From Bacillota bacterium (GTDB lineage Bacteria; Bacillota; Clostridia; Oscillospirales; Acutalibacteraceae), in NCBI GenBank assembly GCA_029007015.1, contig JAQXHB010000082.1, positions 1 to 16,571 of the forward strand: a DNA stretch of 16,571 bases. The letters are read 5' to 3'. The notes under the pieces are model-generated. The model searched no databases and was not told where the DNA came from. It was given only the letters and a program-made list of their open reading frames with translations. How positions within the stretch are numbered: the stretch's first letter is position 1; each line of letters begins with the position of its first letter. Both the position numbers and the translations under genes were made by a program. This document shows, piece after piece, positions 1-7,062 of the stretch.

Positions 1-795
1 GTCATGTCGGCGGCATACGATAACCTGAGCGGGTCGCAGTCGGCCGCCGATGCCTTATTCGCCGCCATAAACCGCCGCCTTATCGTCACCGACGGTTCGA
101 TTGATTTGTCATCGACAATAGCCTCGGTCGAGGCGGAAATAAAGTCGCTCAAGGGCTCTATCACCGGCGAGGGGGCACGCATTGTGTCCGACCGAACGGG
201 CTACTTTGTCTCGCAGGTCGACGGATACGAGAATGTGCTGACCTTTGACATGATTGACAACCTGACGCCAGATATGCTGGAGAGTTTACAGCCCGAGGAG
301 ACGGCACAAAACTGTATAGGCAAGACGGTCAGCGAGGTGGACTGGTACATCGCCGTTGCCGTCAGCATGGAGCAATCCCTGCGATTCAAAGAGGGACAGA
401 GTTTGAGCGTCGAAATGCCGCTGTCGTCCATCAGCCGGCTGCCCGTAACGGTCAGCAAGATAAATAAAAGTTCAGTGACCGGCGACGCGGTGCTGGTACT
501 TAAGTGCAACTACATGAACGGCGAGTTGGCGTGCATCCGCACACAGCCCACCGAAGTCATACTGAGCAGTTGTTCGGGTCTGCGCATTTCATCGTCGGCC
601 ATAAGGACGGTTGACGGCGTCAGAGGAGTTTACATCGTCAACGGCGTGCAACTCAAATTTGTGCCCATTGAACTGATATACACCGGCAACGGATTTATTA
701 TTTGCAAGTCGAGCGATACATCGGACGGACTGAGACTGTACGACGATGTTGTGGTCGGCGGCAAGGATTTGTACGACGGGAAGGTTGTTAAGTAA
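1..795 (+). CDS. HlyD-like membrane-fusion/efflux adaptor protein, 5'-truncated by window edge
   Basis: The reading frame is open from base 1 (a Val codon before the first Met) to the TAA at 793-795, so this is the C-terminal 264 or so residues of a longer protein. The segment around visible residues 59-80 (ARIVSDRTGYFVSQVDGYE) resembles the second half of the biotinyl/lipoyl-like barrel of HlyD-type adaptors, with an alpha-helical stretch before it and beta-rich sequence after it. Such adaptors are membrane-anchored and link a transporter to the outside of the cell. From knowledge of related genomes, Clostridia often carry a HlyD-like gene directly before yggS-sepF, and the next gene here starts on the base after this stop. 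No transporter partner is visible, so the substrate and even a transport role are unproven. The family call rests on weak motif similarity plus context. Confidence 0.7.
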   Translation, partial: VMSAAYDNLSGSQSAADALFAAINRRLIVTDGSIDLSSTIASVEAEIKSLKGSITGEGARIVSDRTGYFVSQVDGYENVLTFDMIDNLTPDMLESLQPEETAQNCIGKTVSEVDWYIAVAVSMEQSLRFKEGQSLSVEMPLSSISRLPVTVSKINKSSVTGDAVLVLKCNYMNGELACIRTQPTEVILSSCSGLRISSSAIRTVDGVRGVYIVNGVQLKFVPIELIYTGNGFIICKSSDTSDGLRLYDDVVVGGKDLYDGKVVK

Positions 796-1506
796 ATGCT
801 CGAGAGAATGAAAGATTTTGATGAAAACTACAAAGATATCAAAGAGCGCATGAGCGACGCCGCGCTCAAGGCCGGCCGAAAACCGAGCGATATCCGCCTG
901 CTGGCGGCGGTCAAAACTGTGCCCGCCGAGGTCATCAATTACGCTGTTTCGCAGGGACTTGATTTGATTGGCGACAACCGCGTGCAGGAGATGGAGCAGA
1001 AACGGCCACTGCTCATAAATGAGCCGGAACACCACTTCATCGGCCATTTGCAAACCAATAAGGTCAAGAACATTGTCGGCAAGGTCGACATGATTGAGTC
1101 GGTCGATTCACTGCGTCTTGCGGCTGAGATATCGCGTCAAAGTGCGGCCGCCGGTACCGTAAGCGATGTACTGCTGGAGGTAAATATCGGCAGGGAGCAG
1201 AGTAAATCGGGCTTTTATGCCGAGATGCTTGACGAGGCGGTGGCCGAAATTGCCCAAATGGGGCACATCAGGGTGCGCGGACTGATGACCATACCGCCGA
1301 TATGTGACGGAAAGGAAAAAAATTGCGCATATTTTGAGCAAATGCAAAAAGTGTTTATTGACATTTCGGGCAAAACAATGGATAATGTAAATATGGACTA
1401 TCTGTCTATGGGCATGTCGGATGACTTTGAGCAGGCCATCGCTTTCGGCTCAAATATTGTGCGCATAGGTACCGCACTGTTCGGCGCCCGCAACTATAAC
1501 AAATAA
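796..1506 (+). CDS. YggS/YlmE-family PLP-binding protein (PLP homeostasis)
   Basis: This 236-residue protein is full length for the family. It is a fold-type III alanine-racemase-like single-domain protein that binds pyridoxal phosphate and helps balance PLP and amino-acid pools; no robust catalytic activity is established for the family. Visible hallmarks are LAAVKTV with the PLP lysine at about residue 40, GDNRVQE, HFIGHLQTNK, and the C-terminal phosphate-binding stretch SMGMSDDFEQAI...RIGTALFG. The ATG follows the upstream stop directly, with a GGGAAGG ribosome binding site at 778-784. A second in-frame ATG at 808 is possible. The B. subtilis orthologue ylmE lies beside sepF, as here, so the gene is probably co-transcribed with the division genes. 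Identification is confident; the physiological role is inferred from the family. Confidence 0.95.
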   Translation: MLERMKDFDENYKDIKERMSDAALKAGRKPSDIRLLAAVKTVPAEVINYAVSQGLDLIGDNRVQEMEQKRPLLINEPEHHFIGHLQTNKVKNIVGKVDMIESVDSLRLAAEISRQSAAAGTVSDVLLEVNIGREQSKSGFYAEMLDEAVAEIAQMGHIRVRGLMTIPPICDGKEKNCAYFEQMQKVFIDISGKTMDNVNMDYLSMGMSDDFEQAIAFGSNIVRIGTALFGARNYNK

Positions 1507-1530
1507 TTTATCTCGAAGGAGTGTTTAACA

Positions 1531-2034
1531 ATGGCTTTTGATAAGTTCATGAAGTTTCTTACATCCAACGGTGACGACGAGTACGAGGACGAATACTACG
1601 AGGACGATAAGAACGAGTCCTACAACGAGCAGAACTCTGCCCGCAGCAAGGATTACGATTTGGACGATGTCTATTCTTCGGCGTACAGCACCCGCCGTGA
1701 GTCGTCACGCCGCGAGCGCGACAGCAAGGTCGTCAGCATGAATCAGGCCGCGCCCGGTCAGATGCAGGTTGTGCTGGTCAAGCCCGAAAGATTCGAGGAT
1801 GCACCGTCGATTGCCGACCACCTCAATGCCAAGCGCTCGGTTGTGGTAAATCTGGAAAAGGCGCAGAAGGATATAATCCGCCGCCTGGTAGATTTTCTCA
1901 GCGGCGCGGCATATGCCAACGGCGCACAGATTAAGCGCGTGGCCAACAATACATTCATGATTACTCCATCCGAAGTTAATATCATGGGTGACATGCTCAT
2001 GGACGATACTGACAGCGGCTCGCTGTATCGCTAA
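1531..2034 (+). CDS. sepF: Cell division protein SepF
   Basis: SepF is a cytoplasmic membrane anchor for FtsZ that forms rings and supports septum assembly in Gram-positive bacteria. The 167-residue protein has the expected layout: a short amphipathic N-terminal helix (MAFDKFMKFL) that would bind membrane, a long low-complexity linker that is strongly acidic at residues 15-27 (DDEYEDEYYEDD) and then Arg/Ser-rich at 54-64, and the conserved SepF domain at about 78-155 ending in GAQIKRVANNTFMITPSEV. The start is fixed by AAGGAG at 1516-1521, nine bases before the ATG. It lies between yggS and ylmH, the order seen in many Firmicutes. The very acidic linker is unusual in composition, but linkers in this family vary freely. 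Confidence 0.96.
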   Translation: MAFDKFMKFLTSNGDDEYEDEYYEDDKNESYNEQNSARSKDYDLDDVYSSAYSTRRESSRRERDSKVVSMNQAAPGQMQVVLVKPERFEDAPSIADHLNAKRSVVVNLEKAQKDIIRRLVDFLSGAAYANGAQIKRVANNTFMITPSEVNIMGDMLMDDTDSGSLYR

Positions 2035-2039
2035 TCGGT

Positions 2040-2792
2040 ATGCTCTCTGACGAGGACAAGCTGATTGTCGCCCGTGTGCAGGATGCCGTCCGCTCAGCGA
2101 GTGAGCGATATGTATCACGCTTCATCGGATTTCTTGATGAGCATAAACTGTCTCTGGCAATAGATACTGCGCAGGCCGAGGGATACCGCAACTTCATTTC
2201 ATGGGGCGGCTATCCGTTGGCCAATCGCTGTATTTTCGGGGTTTTTGCTCCGTATGATGAGCCGAGCGTCGACGGTATGCCCATATGCGCCGTGCGGGCT
2301 GAGTACCGCAAGTCGGCTTCGCTCAGCCACAGGGATTTCTTGGGCAGTTTGATGAGCGTCGGTATAAAGCGCGAGTCGGTGGGTGACATACTTGTCGGTG
2401 AGGGCAGTACGGTCATATTTTTGCACCGAGACATTTGCGAATATGTCCTGCGCGAGCTGACCAAGGTCGGCGGCGAGGGGGTCAGACTGTCGGTCGTTGA
2501 CGGTGCCGACATTGACTATCAGCCGCGCTTTCAGGATATCAGGGACACACTTGCGTCGGCGCGCGCCGACTGTGTGGTAGCGTCGCTTGCGCGCCTTTCA
2601 CGCACAGCGGCGGCCGAACTCATCGGTGACGGGGCGGTGTTTATCAACCATGCTGAGTGCTCGCGCACGGCTGACAGCGTATGCGACGGCGACACGGTGA
2701 GCATTCGCGGATGCGGAAAATTCATTATTGACAGTATCGGCGGGCAAACGCGCAAGGGGCGCATAATTTTGTCCGCACGCAAATATATATAA
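2040..2792 (+). CDS. YlmH-family S4-domain RNA-binding protein
   Basis: This 250-residue protein has the YlmH layout. An N-terminal region includes the family stretch GIKRESVGDILVG (about 108-120), and a C-terminal S4 RNA-binding domain (about 182-230) includes LARLSRTAAAELIGDGAVFIN. YlmH proteins of Firmicutes bind ribosomal particles and have been linked to rescue of stalled ribosomes and, genetically, to division clusters. The exact role in this organism is unknown. The ATG lies only five bases after the sepF stop and has no clear Shine-Dalgarno of its own, so translation is probably coupled to sepF. The ylmH-divIVA order downstream matches Bacillus and Clostridia. Confidence 0.9.
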   Translation: MLSDEDKLIVARVQDAVRSASERYVSRFIGFLDEHKLSLAIDTAQAEGYRNFISWGGYPLANRCIFGVFAPYDEPSVDGMPICAVRAEYRKSASLSHRDFLGSLMSVGIKRESVGDILVGEGSTVIFLHRDICEYVLRELTKVGGEGVRLSVVDGADIDYQPRFQDIRDTLASARADCVVASLARLSRTAAAELIGDGAVFINHAECSRTADSVCDGDTVSIRGCGKFIIDSIGGQTRKGRIILSARKYI

Positions 2793-2814
2793 TCGACAGG
2801 TACCGTTTAACGGA

Positions 2815-2820
2815 AAGGAA
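2815..2820 (+). promoter_or_regulatory. Ribosome binding site deciding the divIVA start
   Basis: AAGGAA (inside GGAAAGGAA) ends ten bases before the ATG at 2831 but only one base before the GTG at 2822. It therefore favours ATG 2831, which also gives the MIT-x-x-DI start typical of DivIVA proteins. Confidence 0.6.
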
Positions 2821-2830
2821 TGTGAATAAC

Positions 2831-3889
2831 ATGATTACTTCTGCAGATATCAGGGAAAAACAGTTTCAAAAATCGGGCATGAGCGGTTACAAGCAGTCGG
2901 ATGTTAACGCATACATGGACCAACTGGCAAGCACGCTTGATGCACTGTCGGCCGAAAAGGCCGCGCTTGAGCGTCAGGTGCAGGAGTATGCCTCAAAGGT
3001 GGACGAGTACAAGAAAAATGAAGGGGTGCTGCAGACGGCTCTGCTTAACGCTCAGCGGCTGGCCAACGAAATCACCGTCGGCGCCAAGAATGACGCTGAA
3101 GGTATCGTGTCCGAGGCCAATCAGACGGCCGAGCAGTTACTCGCCAGGGCCAAGGCGGAGGCGTCTGCCTTGATGCAAGAGGCCGAGAGCAAGTCCCGCG
3201 AGATGCTGGAGCGCTCGCAGGAGGCGGCCGATAAACTGACCGACAACACTAGGCGCGAGGCGGCGCTGATGATCGAGTCGGCCAAGCAGACGGCCGATGA
3301 CGAGATCGGCCGCGCAAGGGAGGCCGTATCGCGGCAAAAAGATTTGCTCAGCGCACTCAAACTGGAGGTTGCCTCCTTTAAAACCGATATCATGGCAAAG
3401 TATGACGCGCAAATTCTGCTGATAAAATCACTGCCGGACGAAATCGACGCCGAGACAGGCAAGCAGGTCAGCGATGTGCTGGCTGATGCAATTAAATCCG
3501 AACCGTCGGGCGATATGCCTGATGAACGCAATCAGGTTGAGAAAATTATTGACGAGATGGCGCTCGATATTGAGTACGCCGAGGAGACGGTTGAGGAGGT
3601 CAAGAGCCGCGTTGCGGCCATAGACGCCGACAGTTCCGCCGAGAGCGAGCGTGAAACTCCCTTAGAGGATATGCCCGAGGGGTCGGTTGAGGCTCCCGCA
3701 GAGGAGCCGGTCGAGGAGCCGGTCGAGGCCGAGCAGGTTGCCGACGAGCAGCCGCCGCGCAGAGGCGGCTTCACCATTCGCCTGCCCGAGGATGACGAGG
3801 ATGATACCCTTCCGCATACCGACGGCGGCACACTTAACTTCGGCGGCCAACTCAGTTTCGGCGGAAGCGAGGCCGAATCCGATAAATAA
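2831..3889 (+). CDS. divIVA: DivIVA-domain cell division/polarity protein with long acidic tail
   Basis: DivIVA is a cytoplasmic coiled-coil scaffold that recognises curved membrane at septa and poles. From ATG 2831 the protein has 352 residues, roughly twice the B. subtilis protein. Residues 1-32 match the N-terminal membrane-binding module (MITSADIREKQF then GYKQSDVNAYMD). Long heptad-rich coiled coil follows at about 35-200, with many Ala/Glu/Lys repeats. From about 225 the protein becomes very acidic and probably disordered, with an EEPVEEPVEAE stretch and a Gly-rich end (NFGGQLSFGG). B. subtilis DivIVA contacts the membrane through F17-R18 just before the GY pair; here those positions are M17-S18. 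The upstream in-frame GTG at 2822 would add three residues but is too close to the ribosome binding site. The gene follows ylmH and precedes lspA. Confidence 0.93.
   Translation: MITSADIREKQFQKSGMSGYKQSDVNAYMDQLASTLDALSAEKAALERQVQEYASKVDEYKKNEGVLQTALLNAQRLANEITVGAKNDAEGIVSEANQTAEQLLARAKAEASALMQEAESKSREMLERSQEAADKLTDNTRREAALMIESAKQTADDEIGRAREAVSRQKDLLSALKLEVASFKTDIMAKYDAQILLIKSLPDEIDAETGKQVSDVLADAIKSEPSGDMPDERNQVEKIIDEMALDIEYAEETVEEVKSRVAAIDADSSAESERETPLEDMPEGSVEAPAEEPVEEPVEAEQVADEQPPRRGGFTIRLPEDDEDDTLPHTDGGTLNFGGQLSFGGSEAESDK
3701..3724 (+). repeat. Two tandem copies of a 12-bp unit inside divIVA
   Basis: GAGGAGCCGGTC occurs at 3701-3712 and again at 3713-3724, followed by a partial third unit. 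It encodes the EEPV-EEPV repeat in the acidic tail. The unit is in frame, so gain or loss of copies would only change tail length. Confidence 0.9.
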
Positions 3890-3912
3890 TTTGCTTTTGT
3901 CGGGGGAAATAA

Positions 3913-4407
3913 ATGAAGCGCTATGTATCACTCATTGTCGCAGTGCTTGCGGTGGCGGCCGACCAGATTAGCAAGTGGTATTTTGCCGCGAACTATCAGT
4001 TGTACGAGTCACACAATGTGCTGGGTAGTTTGGTTAAGTTCACCTATATTCACAACTACGGAGCCGTCGGCGGCATGCTGGCCGGTGCGCCGTGGGTATT
4101 CAATATAATTACTGTTGCCGTTGTGCTGTTTCTTATTTTCTTGCTGGCTGCCGGCCGCGTCAAGAGCAGTTTGCTGCGCTGGGCGTTTACGCTGGTGGTG
4201 TCGGGCGGCATCGGCAACATGATTGACCGCCTCTCAAACGGTTATGTCGTCGATTTTATTGATTGCAACGGCATGTATTTTCCGTGGATATTCAATATAG
4301 CCGACAGTTTGGTTGTCATCGGGTGCGGACTTATTTTGCTTTACTATCTGCTGGACACCGTCCGCGAGATACGCGCCAAGCGAGGAGCCGACAATGCCGA
4401 GACTTGA
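3913..4407 (+). CDS. lspA: Lipoprotein signal peptidase (signal peptidase II)
   Basis: LspA is an aspartyl protease of the cytoplasmic membrane that cleaves the signal peptide of lipidated prolipoproteins. The 164-residue length is typical. Four hydrophobic segments are visible (about 4-18, 62-80, 88-103 and 130-148). Conserved blocks are ADQISKW near residue 16, NYGAVGG at 48-54, GGIGNMIDRL...GYVVDF at 98-115, and FNIADS at 127-132. The catalytic aspartates should be D114 (in VVDF) and D131 (in NIAD). The start has a GGGGGAAA ribosome binding site at 3902-3909. The 3' end overlaps the next gene by 14 bases, so translation is likely coupled. The block NYGAVGG differs slightly from the common NTGAAF form, but the key residues are present. 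Confidence 0.96.
   Translation: MKRYVSLIVAVLAVAADQISKWYFAANYQLYESHNVLGSLVKFTYIHNYGAVGGMLAGAPWVFNIITVAVVLFLIFLLAAGRVKSSLLRWAFTLVVSGGIGNMIDRLSNGYVVDFIDCNGMYFPWIFNIADSLVVIGCGLILLYYLLDTVREIRAKRGADNAET
4382..4387 (+). promoter_or_regulatory. Ribosome binding site deciding the rluD-like start
   Basis: GAGGAG lies six bases before ATG 4394, inside the end of lspA. This supports the short start over the in-frame ATG-like start at 4313. Confidence 0.75.
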
Positions 4408-5299
4408 GTTGACGGCCGACGGCTCTGCCCAGCGGCTGGACAGTTATATCGCCGCACACAGTCAACTGACCCGCTCGGCGGTGGCCAAACTGTGCGACGC
4501 CGGCGCCGTGACCGTTGGCGGCCGCACGGCTGACAAAAAGGACAAGCCGGCGCAGGGCGACATAATCGTCATCGACCTGCCTGAGCCGCAGGCGGATACG
4601 GCCGAGCCGCAGGACATCGCACTGGACATCGCATATGAGGACGGAGACCTGCTTGTGGTCAACAAGCCCAAGGGCATGTGCGTTCACCCGGCGCCCGGCA
4701 ACAGCGACGGCACACTGGTTAATGCACTGCTGGCTCACTGCGGCGACAGTCTGTCGGGCATAAACGGCGTCATACGGCCGGGCATCGTCCACCGCATTGA
4801 CAAGGACACCAGCGGCCTGCTGATAGTGGCCAAAAATGACCGCGCGCACAATCTGCTGGCCGAGCAGATTAAGGAACATTCCTTCAACCGCGAGTATGAG
4901 GCGATAGTTTACGGCAATGTTAAAAATGACGAGGGTGTGGTAGATGCACCCATCGGGCGCCACCCCGTTAAGCGCAAGCAAATGTGCGTAACGCAGAAAA
5001 ATTCGCGCAGCGCCGTCACCCATTATAGGGTGCTCGAGCGTTTTGGCGATTTCACATACATCAGACTGCGGCTGGAGACCGGCCGCACCCACCAGATACG
5101 CGTGCACATGGCGTATATCGGGCATCCGGTGGCCGGCGACCCGGTGTACGGGCCTCGCAAAGTTATAGGTGAACTGGACGGCCAGTGTCTGCACGCGCGG
5201 CACATCGGATTCGTTCATCCCGATGGGCGGTATATGGAATTTGAAAGTCAATTGCCCGATTATTTTGTGCGATTTTTGGATAAGTTAAGAAATAGGTGA
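4394..5299 (+). CDS. RluA/RluD-family pseudouridine synthase
   Basis: The enzyme isomerises specific uridines to pseudouridine in RNA, most likely 23S rRNA as in RluD. The 301-residue protein has an N-terminal S4 RNA-binding domain (about 11-60, containing RLDSYIA and SRSAV-like LTRSAVAKL) and a catalytic domain. The latter includes VVNKPKGMCVHPAPGN (88-103) and the signature HRIDKDTSGLL, in which D136 is the expected catalytic aspartate. The later block RLETGRTHQIRVHMA is also typical. The start at ATG 4394 has an ideal ribosome binding site and gives the normal N terminus; starting at 4313 would add 27 residues translated from lspA sequence out of frame. The order lspA then rluD-like gene is common in Firmicutes. 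The exact target nucleotides cannot be read from sequence. Confidence 0.93.
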   Translation: MPRLELTADGSAQRLDSYIAAHSQLTRSAVAKLCDAGAVTVGGRTADKKDKPAQGDIIVIDLPEPQADTAEPQDIALDIAYEDGDLLVVNKPKGMCVHPAPGNSDGTLVNALLAHCGDSLSGINGVIRPGIVHRIDKDTSGLLIVAKNDRAHNLLAEQIKEHSFNREYEAIVYGNVKNDEGVVDAPIGRHPVKRKQMCVTQKNSRSAVTHYRVLERFGDFTYIRLRLETGRTHQIRVHMAYIGHPVAGDPVYGPRKVIGELDGQCLHARHIGFVHPDGRYMEFESQLPDYFVRFLDKLRNR

Positions 5300-6132
5300 A
5301 ACCCACTCAGATGCAAAAAGATTTGTCAAACTGGCTTATAGTGTCGGACATCGACGGAACACTGCTCGACAGCAAAACGGGCGAAATCGCTCCGCGCAAT
5401 ATAGAGGCAATCAACCGTTTCATATCGCTGGGCGGCAAGTTCAGCCTTGCCACCGGTCGGGCGAGCGTAGTGATTAAGGGGATACTCGACCGGGTGCCGG
5501 TCAGTTGCCCGCTTGTTGTCTGCAACGGCAGCATGATATATGACCCCACGGTCGACCGCGTCGTATATTATTGTGAGATGAGCGACGAGGCCAAGCGGTT
5601 TGCAATCGAAATGGCCGATTTCAGGACGAGCATCGGGCTGGCGGTATATAACGAAAATGATATGCTGGTGATAAAGCGTACTCCGAATATCGGCTGGCTG
5701 GTCGATTACGAGTCGGCGGCGCCCGTTGAGATGGAGCCGGACGAGGCGGTCAAACACATTTGGTGCAAGGCGGTGTTGGTTGGCGATGTCGAGGACATCA
5801 GCGCACTGGGCGCGCACTATGAGCGCCTCGGCTCGGGGCACTGCGGTACTCGCGGGGTGGCGTCGATGGAATTGATTTTTGAGTTATTGCCGAGTGGGGC
5901 ATCCAAGGCGTCGGCCCTCAAGCGGCTGGGTGAGATGCTGGGCGTGCCGCATGAGCATGTTTGTGCAATCGGTGACTACTACAACGACGCCGAGATGATT
6001 GCTTACGCCGGCGTCGGCGGCGCGGTGGCCACTGCGCCCGACGAAATCAAGGCGACGGCCGACATTATCACCGGCACAGCCGCCGATGGCGGAGTGGCCG
6101 ACTTTATCGACCGCATAATTGAATTAGCCTGA
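5296..6132 (+). CDS. Cof-type HAD-superfamily phosphatase
   Basis: This 278-residue protein has the haloacid-dehalogenase layout with a type IIB cap. Motif I is SDIDGTLLD, with the nucleophile D18 and acid/base D20. Motif II is the threonine in LATGR (about 53), motif III is the lysine in GASKASAL (K204), and motif IV is GDYYND (226-231). The family hydrolyses small phosphorylated metabolites such as sugar phosphates or flavin/PLP-type compounds; the substrate cannot be deduced. The GTG start at 5296 overlaps the stop of the preceding gene (GTGA), suggesting coupling. ATG 5311, twelve bases after AGGTG at 5294-5298, is an equally possible start and would give 273 residues. No promoter is visible between it and the upstream gene. 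Confidence 0.9.
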   Translation: MKPTQMQKDLSNWLIVSDIDGTLLDSKTGEIAPRNIEAINRFISLGGKFSLATGRASVVIKGILDRVPVSCPLVVCNGSMIYDPTVDRVVYYCEMSDEAKRFAIEMADFRTSIGLAVYNENDMLVIKRTPNIGWLVDYESAAPVEMEPDEAVKHIWCKAVLVGDVEDISALGAHYERLGSGHCGTRGVASMELIFELLPSGASKASALKRLGEMLGVPHEHVCAIGDYYNDAEMIAYAGVGGAVATAPDEIKATADIITGTAADGGVADFIDRIIELA

Positions 6133-6218
6133 ATAACCGGCGCGCGTGTTCAGCGGCGCACGCGTCGGAGGGAATAAATTATCAAAATAATATATTCGCT
6201 GAGGACAAGGAGAACTTA
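6133..6218 (+). other. Intergenic gap with imperfect hairpin and AT-rich leader before the transketolase genes
   Basis: This is the second largest gap in the window. CGCGTG at 6143-6148 can pair with CACGCG at 6159-6164, extended by CCG (6137-6139) with CGG (6166-6168) across a two-base bulge. No T-run follows, so it is not a standard terminator. The stretch 6171-6197 is AT-rich and contains -10-like hexamers (TAATAT, TATATT), but no matching -35 is seen at 16-18 bases. A promoter for the transketolase genes may sit here, but I cannot prove one. AAGGAGA at 6207-6213 is the ribosome binding site of the next gene. Confidence 0.4.
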
Positions 6219-7058
6219 ATGGACGCAAAACTGAGAAAACAACTCGAAATAGCGGCATGTAAAATTCGCATGGGTGTTATCGAGGGCACCTACAATGCTA
6301 AATCGGGTCACCCCGGCGGCTCTCTGTCGATAGCCGATGTGCTGGCATACCTCTACTTTGTGCAGATGAGGATTGACCCCAGTGAGCCTAAGGCGGCCGA
6401 CCGTGACCGTCTGGTGCTCTCAAAGGGACACGCCGCACCCGCCCTTTATTCGGCGCTTGCACTGCGCGGATTTTTTCCGACAGACGAAATCAAACGCCTG
6501 CGCAAGACCGGCGAGATGCTTCAGGGTCACCCCAGCATGAAGTGCGTCCCCGGCGTTGATATGAGCACCGGCTCGCTCGGTCAGGGCATATCGGCCGCCT
6601 GCGGCATGGCTCTGTCGGCCAAGCACTTCGGTGATGATTACAAGGTTTACGCCATACTCGGTGACGGCGAAATTGAGGAAGGTCAGGTGTGGGAGGCCGC
6701 CATGTTCGCCGCCCACAAGAAACTGGGCAATTTGGTCGCATTTGTCGACTGCAACGATCTGCAAATCGACGGCACCGTTGACGAGGTCAACTCGCCCAAG
6801 CCGGTTGATGCGAAGTTTGCCGCCTTCGGCTGGAATGTGCAGATAATCAACGGCCACGATTTTGACGCAATCGAGGCGGCTTTGGCCACCGCATTTAAGA
6901 ATGATAAGCCCACCGCCATCATCATGAACACTGTCAAGGGCAAGGGCGTTTCGTTTATGGAAAATCAGGTCGGCTGGCACGGCTCTGCTCCTAACGCCGA
7001 GCAGTATGCCGCCGCTATGGAAGAACTGAACACGGCTTTGGCCGCAATGGAGGGTTAA
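6219..7058 (+). CDS. Transketolase, N-terminal (thiamine diphosphate-binding) subunit
   Basis: This 279-residue protein corresponds to the first third of a full-length transketolase, which moves two-carbon ketol units between sugar phosphates in the non-oxidative pentose phosphate pathway. Visible features are AKSGHPGGSLS (27-37), SKGHAAPALY (68-77), GSLGQG (118-123), and the thiamine diphosphate/Mg motif beginning GDGEIEEGQ (148-156) and ending with the asparagine of VDCND (N179). It lacks the pyrimidine-binding domain, which the next gene supplies. Two-gene transketolases are well known in Clostridia and archaea, so this is not a broken gene. A strong ribosome binding site lies five bases before the ATG. 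The downstream subunit starts four bases after the stop, implying stoichiometric co-expression. Confidence 0.96.
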   Translation: MDAKLRKQLEIAACKIRMGVIEGTYNAKSGHPGGSLSIADVLAYLYFVQMRIDPSEPKAADRDRLVLSKGHAAPALYSALALRGFFPTDEIKRLRKTGEMLQGHPSMKCVPGVDMSTGSLGQGISAACGMALSAKHFGDDYKVYAILGDGEIEEGQVWEAAMFAAHKKLGNLVAFVDCNDLQIDGTVDEVNSPKPVDAKFAAFGWNVQIINGHDFDAIEAALATAFKNDKPTAIIMNTVKGKGVSFMENQVGWHGSAPNAEQYAAAMEELNTALAAMEG

Positions 7059-7062
7059 AACA

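Noticed and set aside
2764..2793. TATAAT at 2788-2793 as a divIVA promoter
   Set aside because: No acceptable -35 hexamer lies 16-18 bases upstream, and most of the stretch is coding sequence of ylmH. Possible but not supported.
4313..4393. Upstream extension of the RluD-like gene
   Set aside because: It would use lspA DNA in another frame, gives 27 atypical residues, and ATG 4394 has the better ribosome binding site.
4331..5251. 306-residue open frame on the - strand
   Set aside because: It lies entirely over the RluD-like synthase, which has intact catalytic and S4 motifs. No recognisable protein or ribosome binding site; a product of GC-rich codon bias.
6133..6218. Riboswitch or T-box before the transketolase genes
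   Set aside because: The gap is only 86 bases, with one short hairpin and no terminator or recognisable conserved core.
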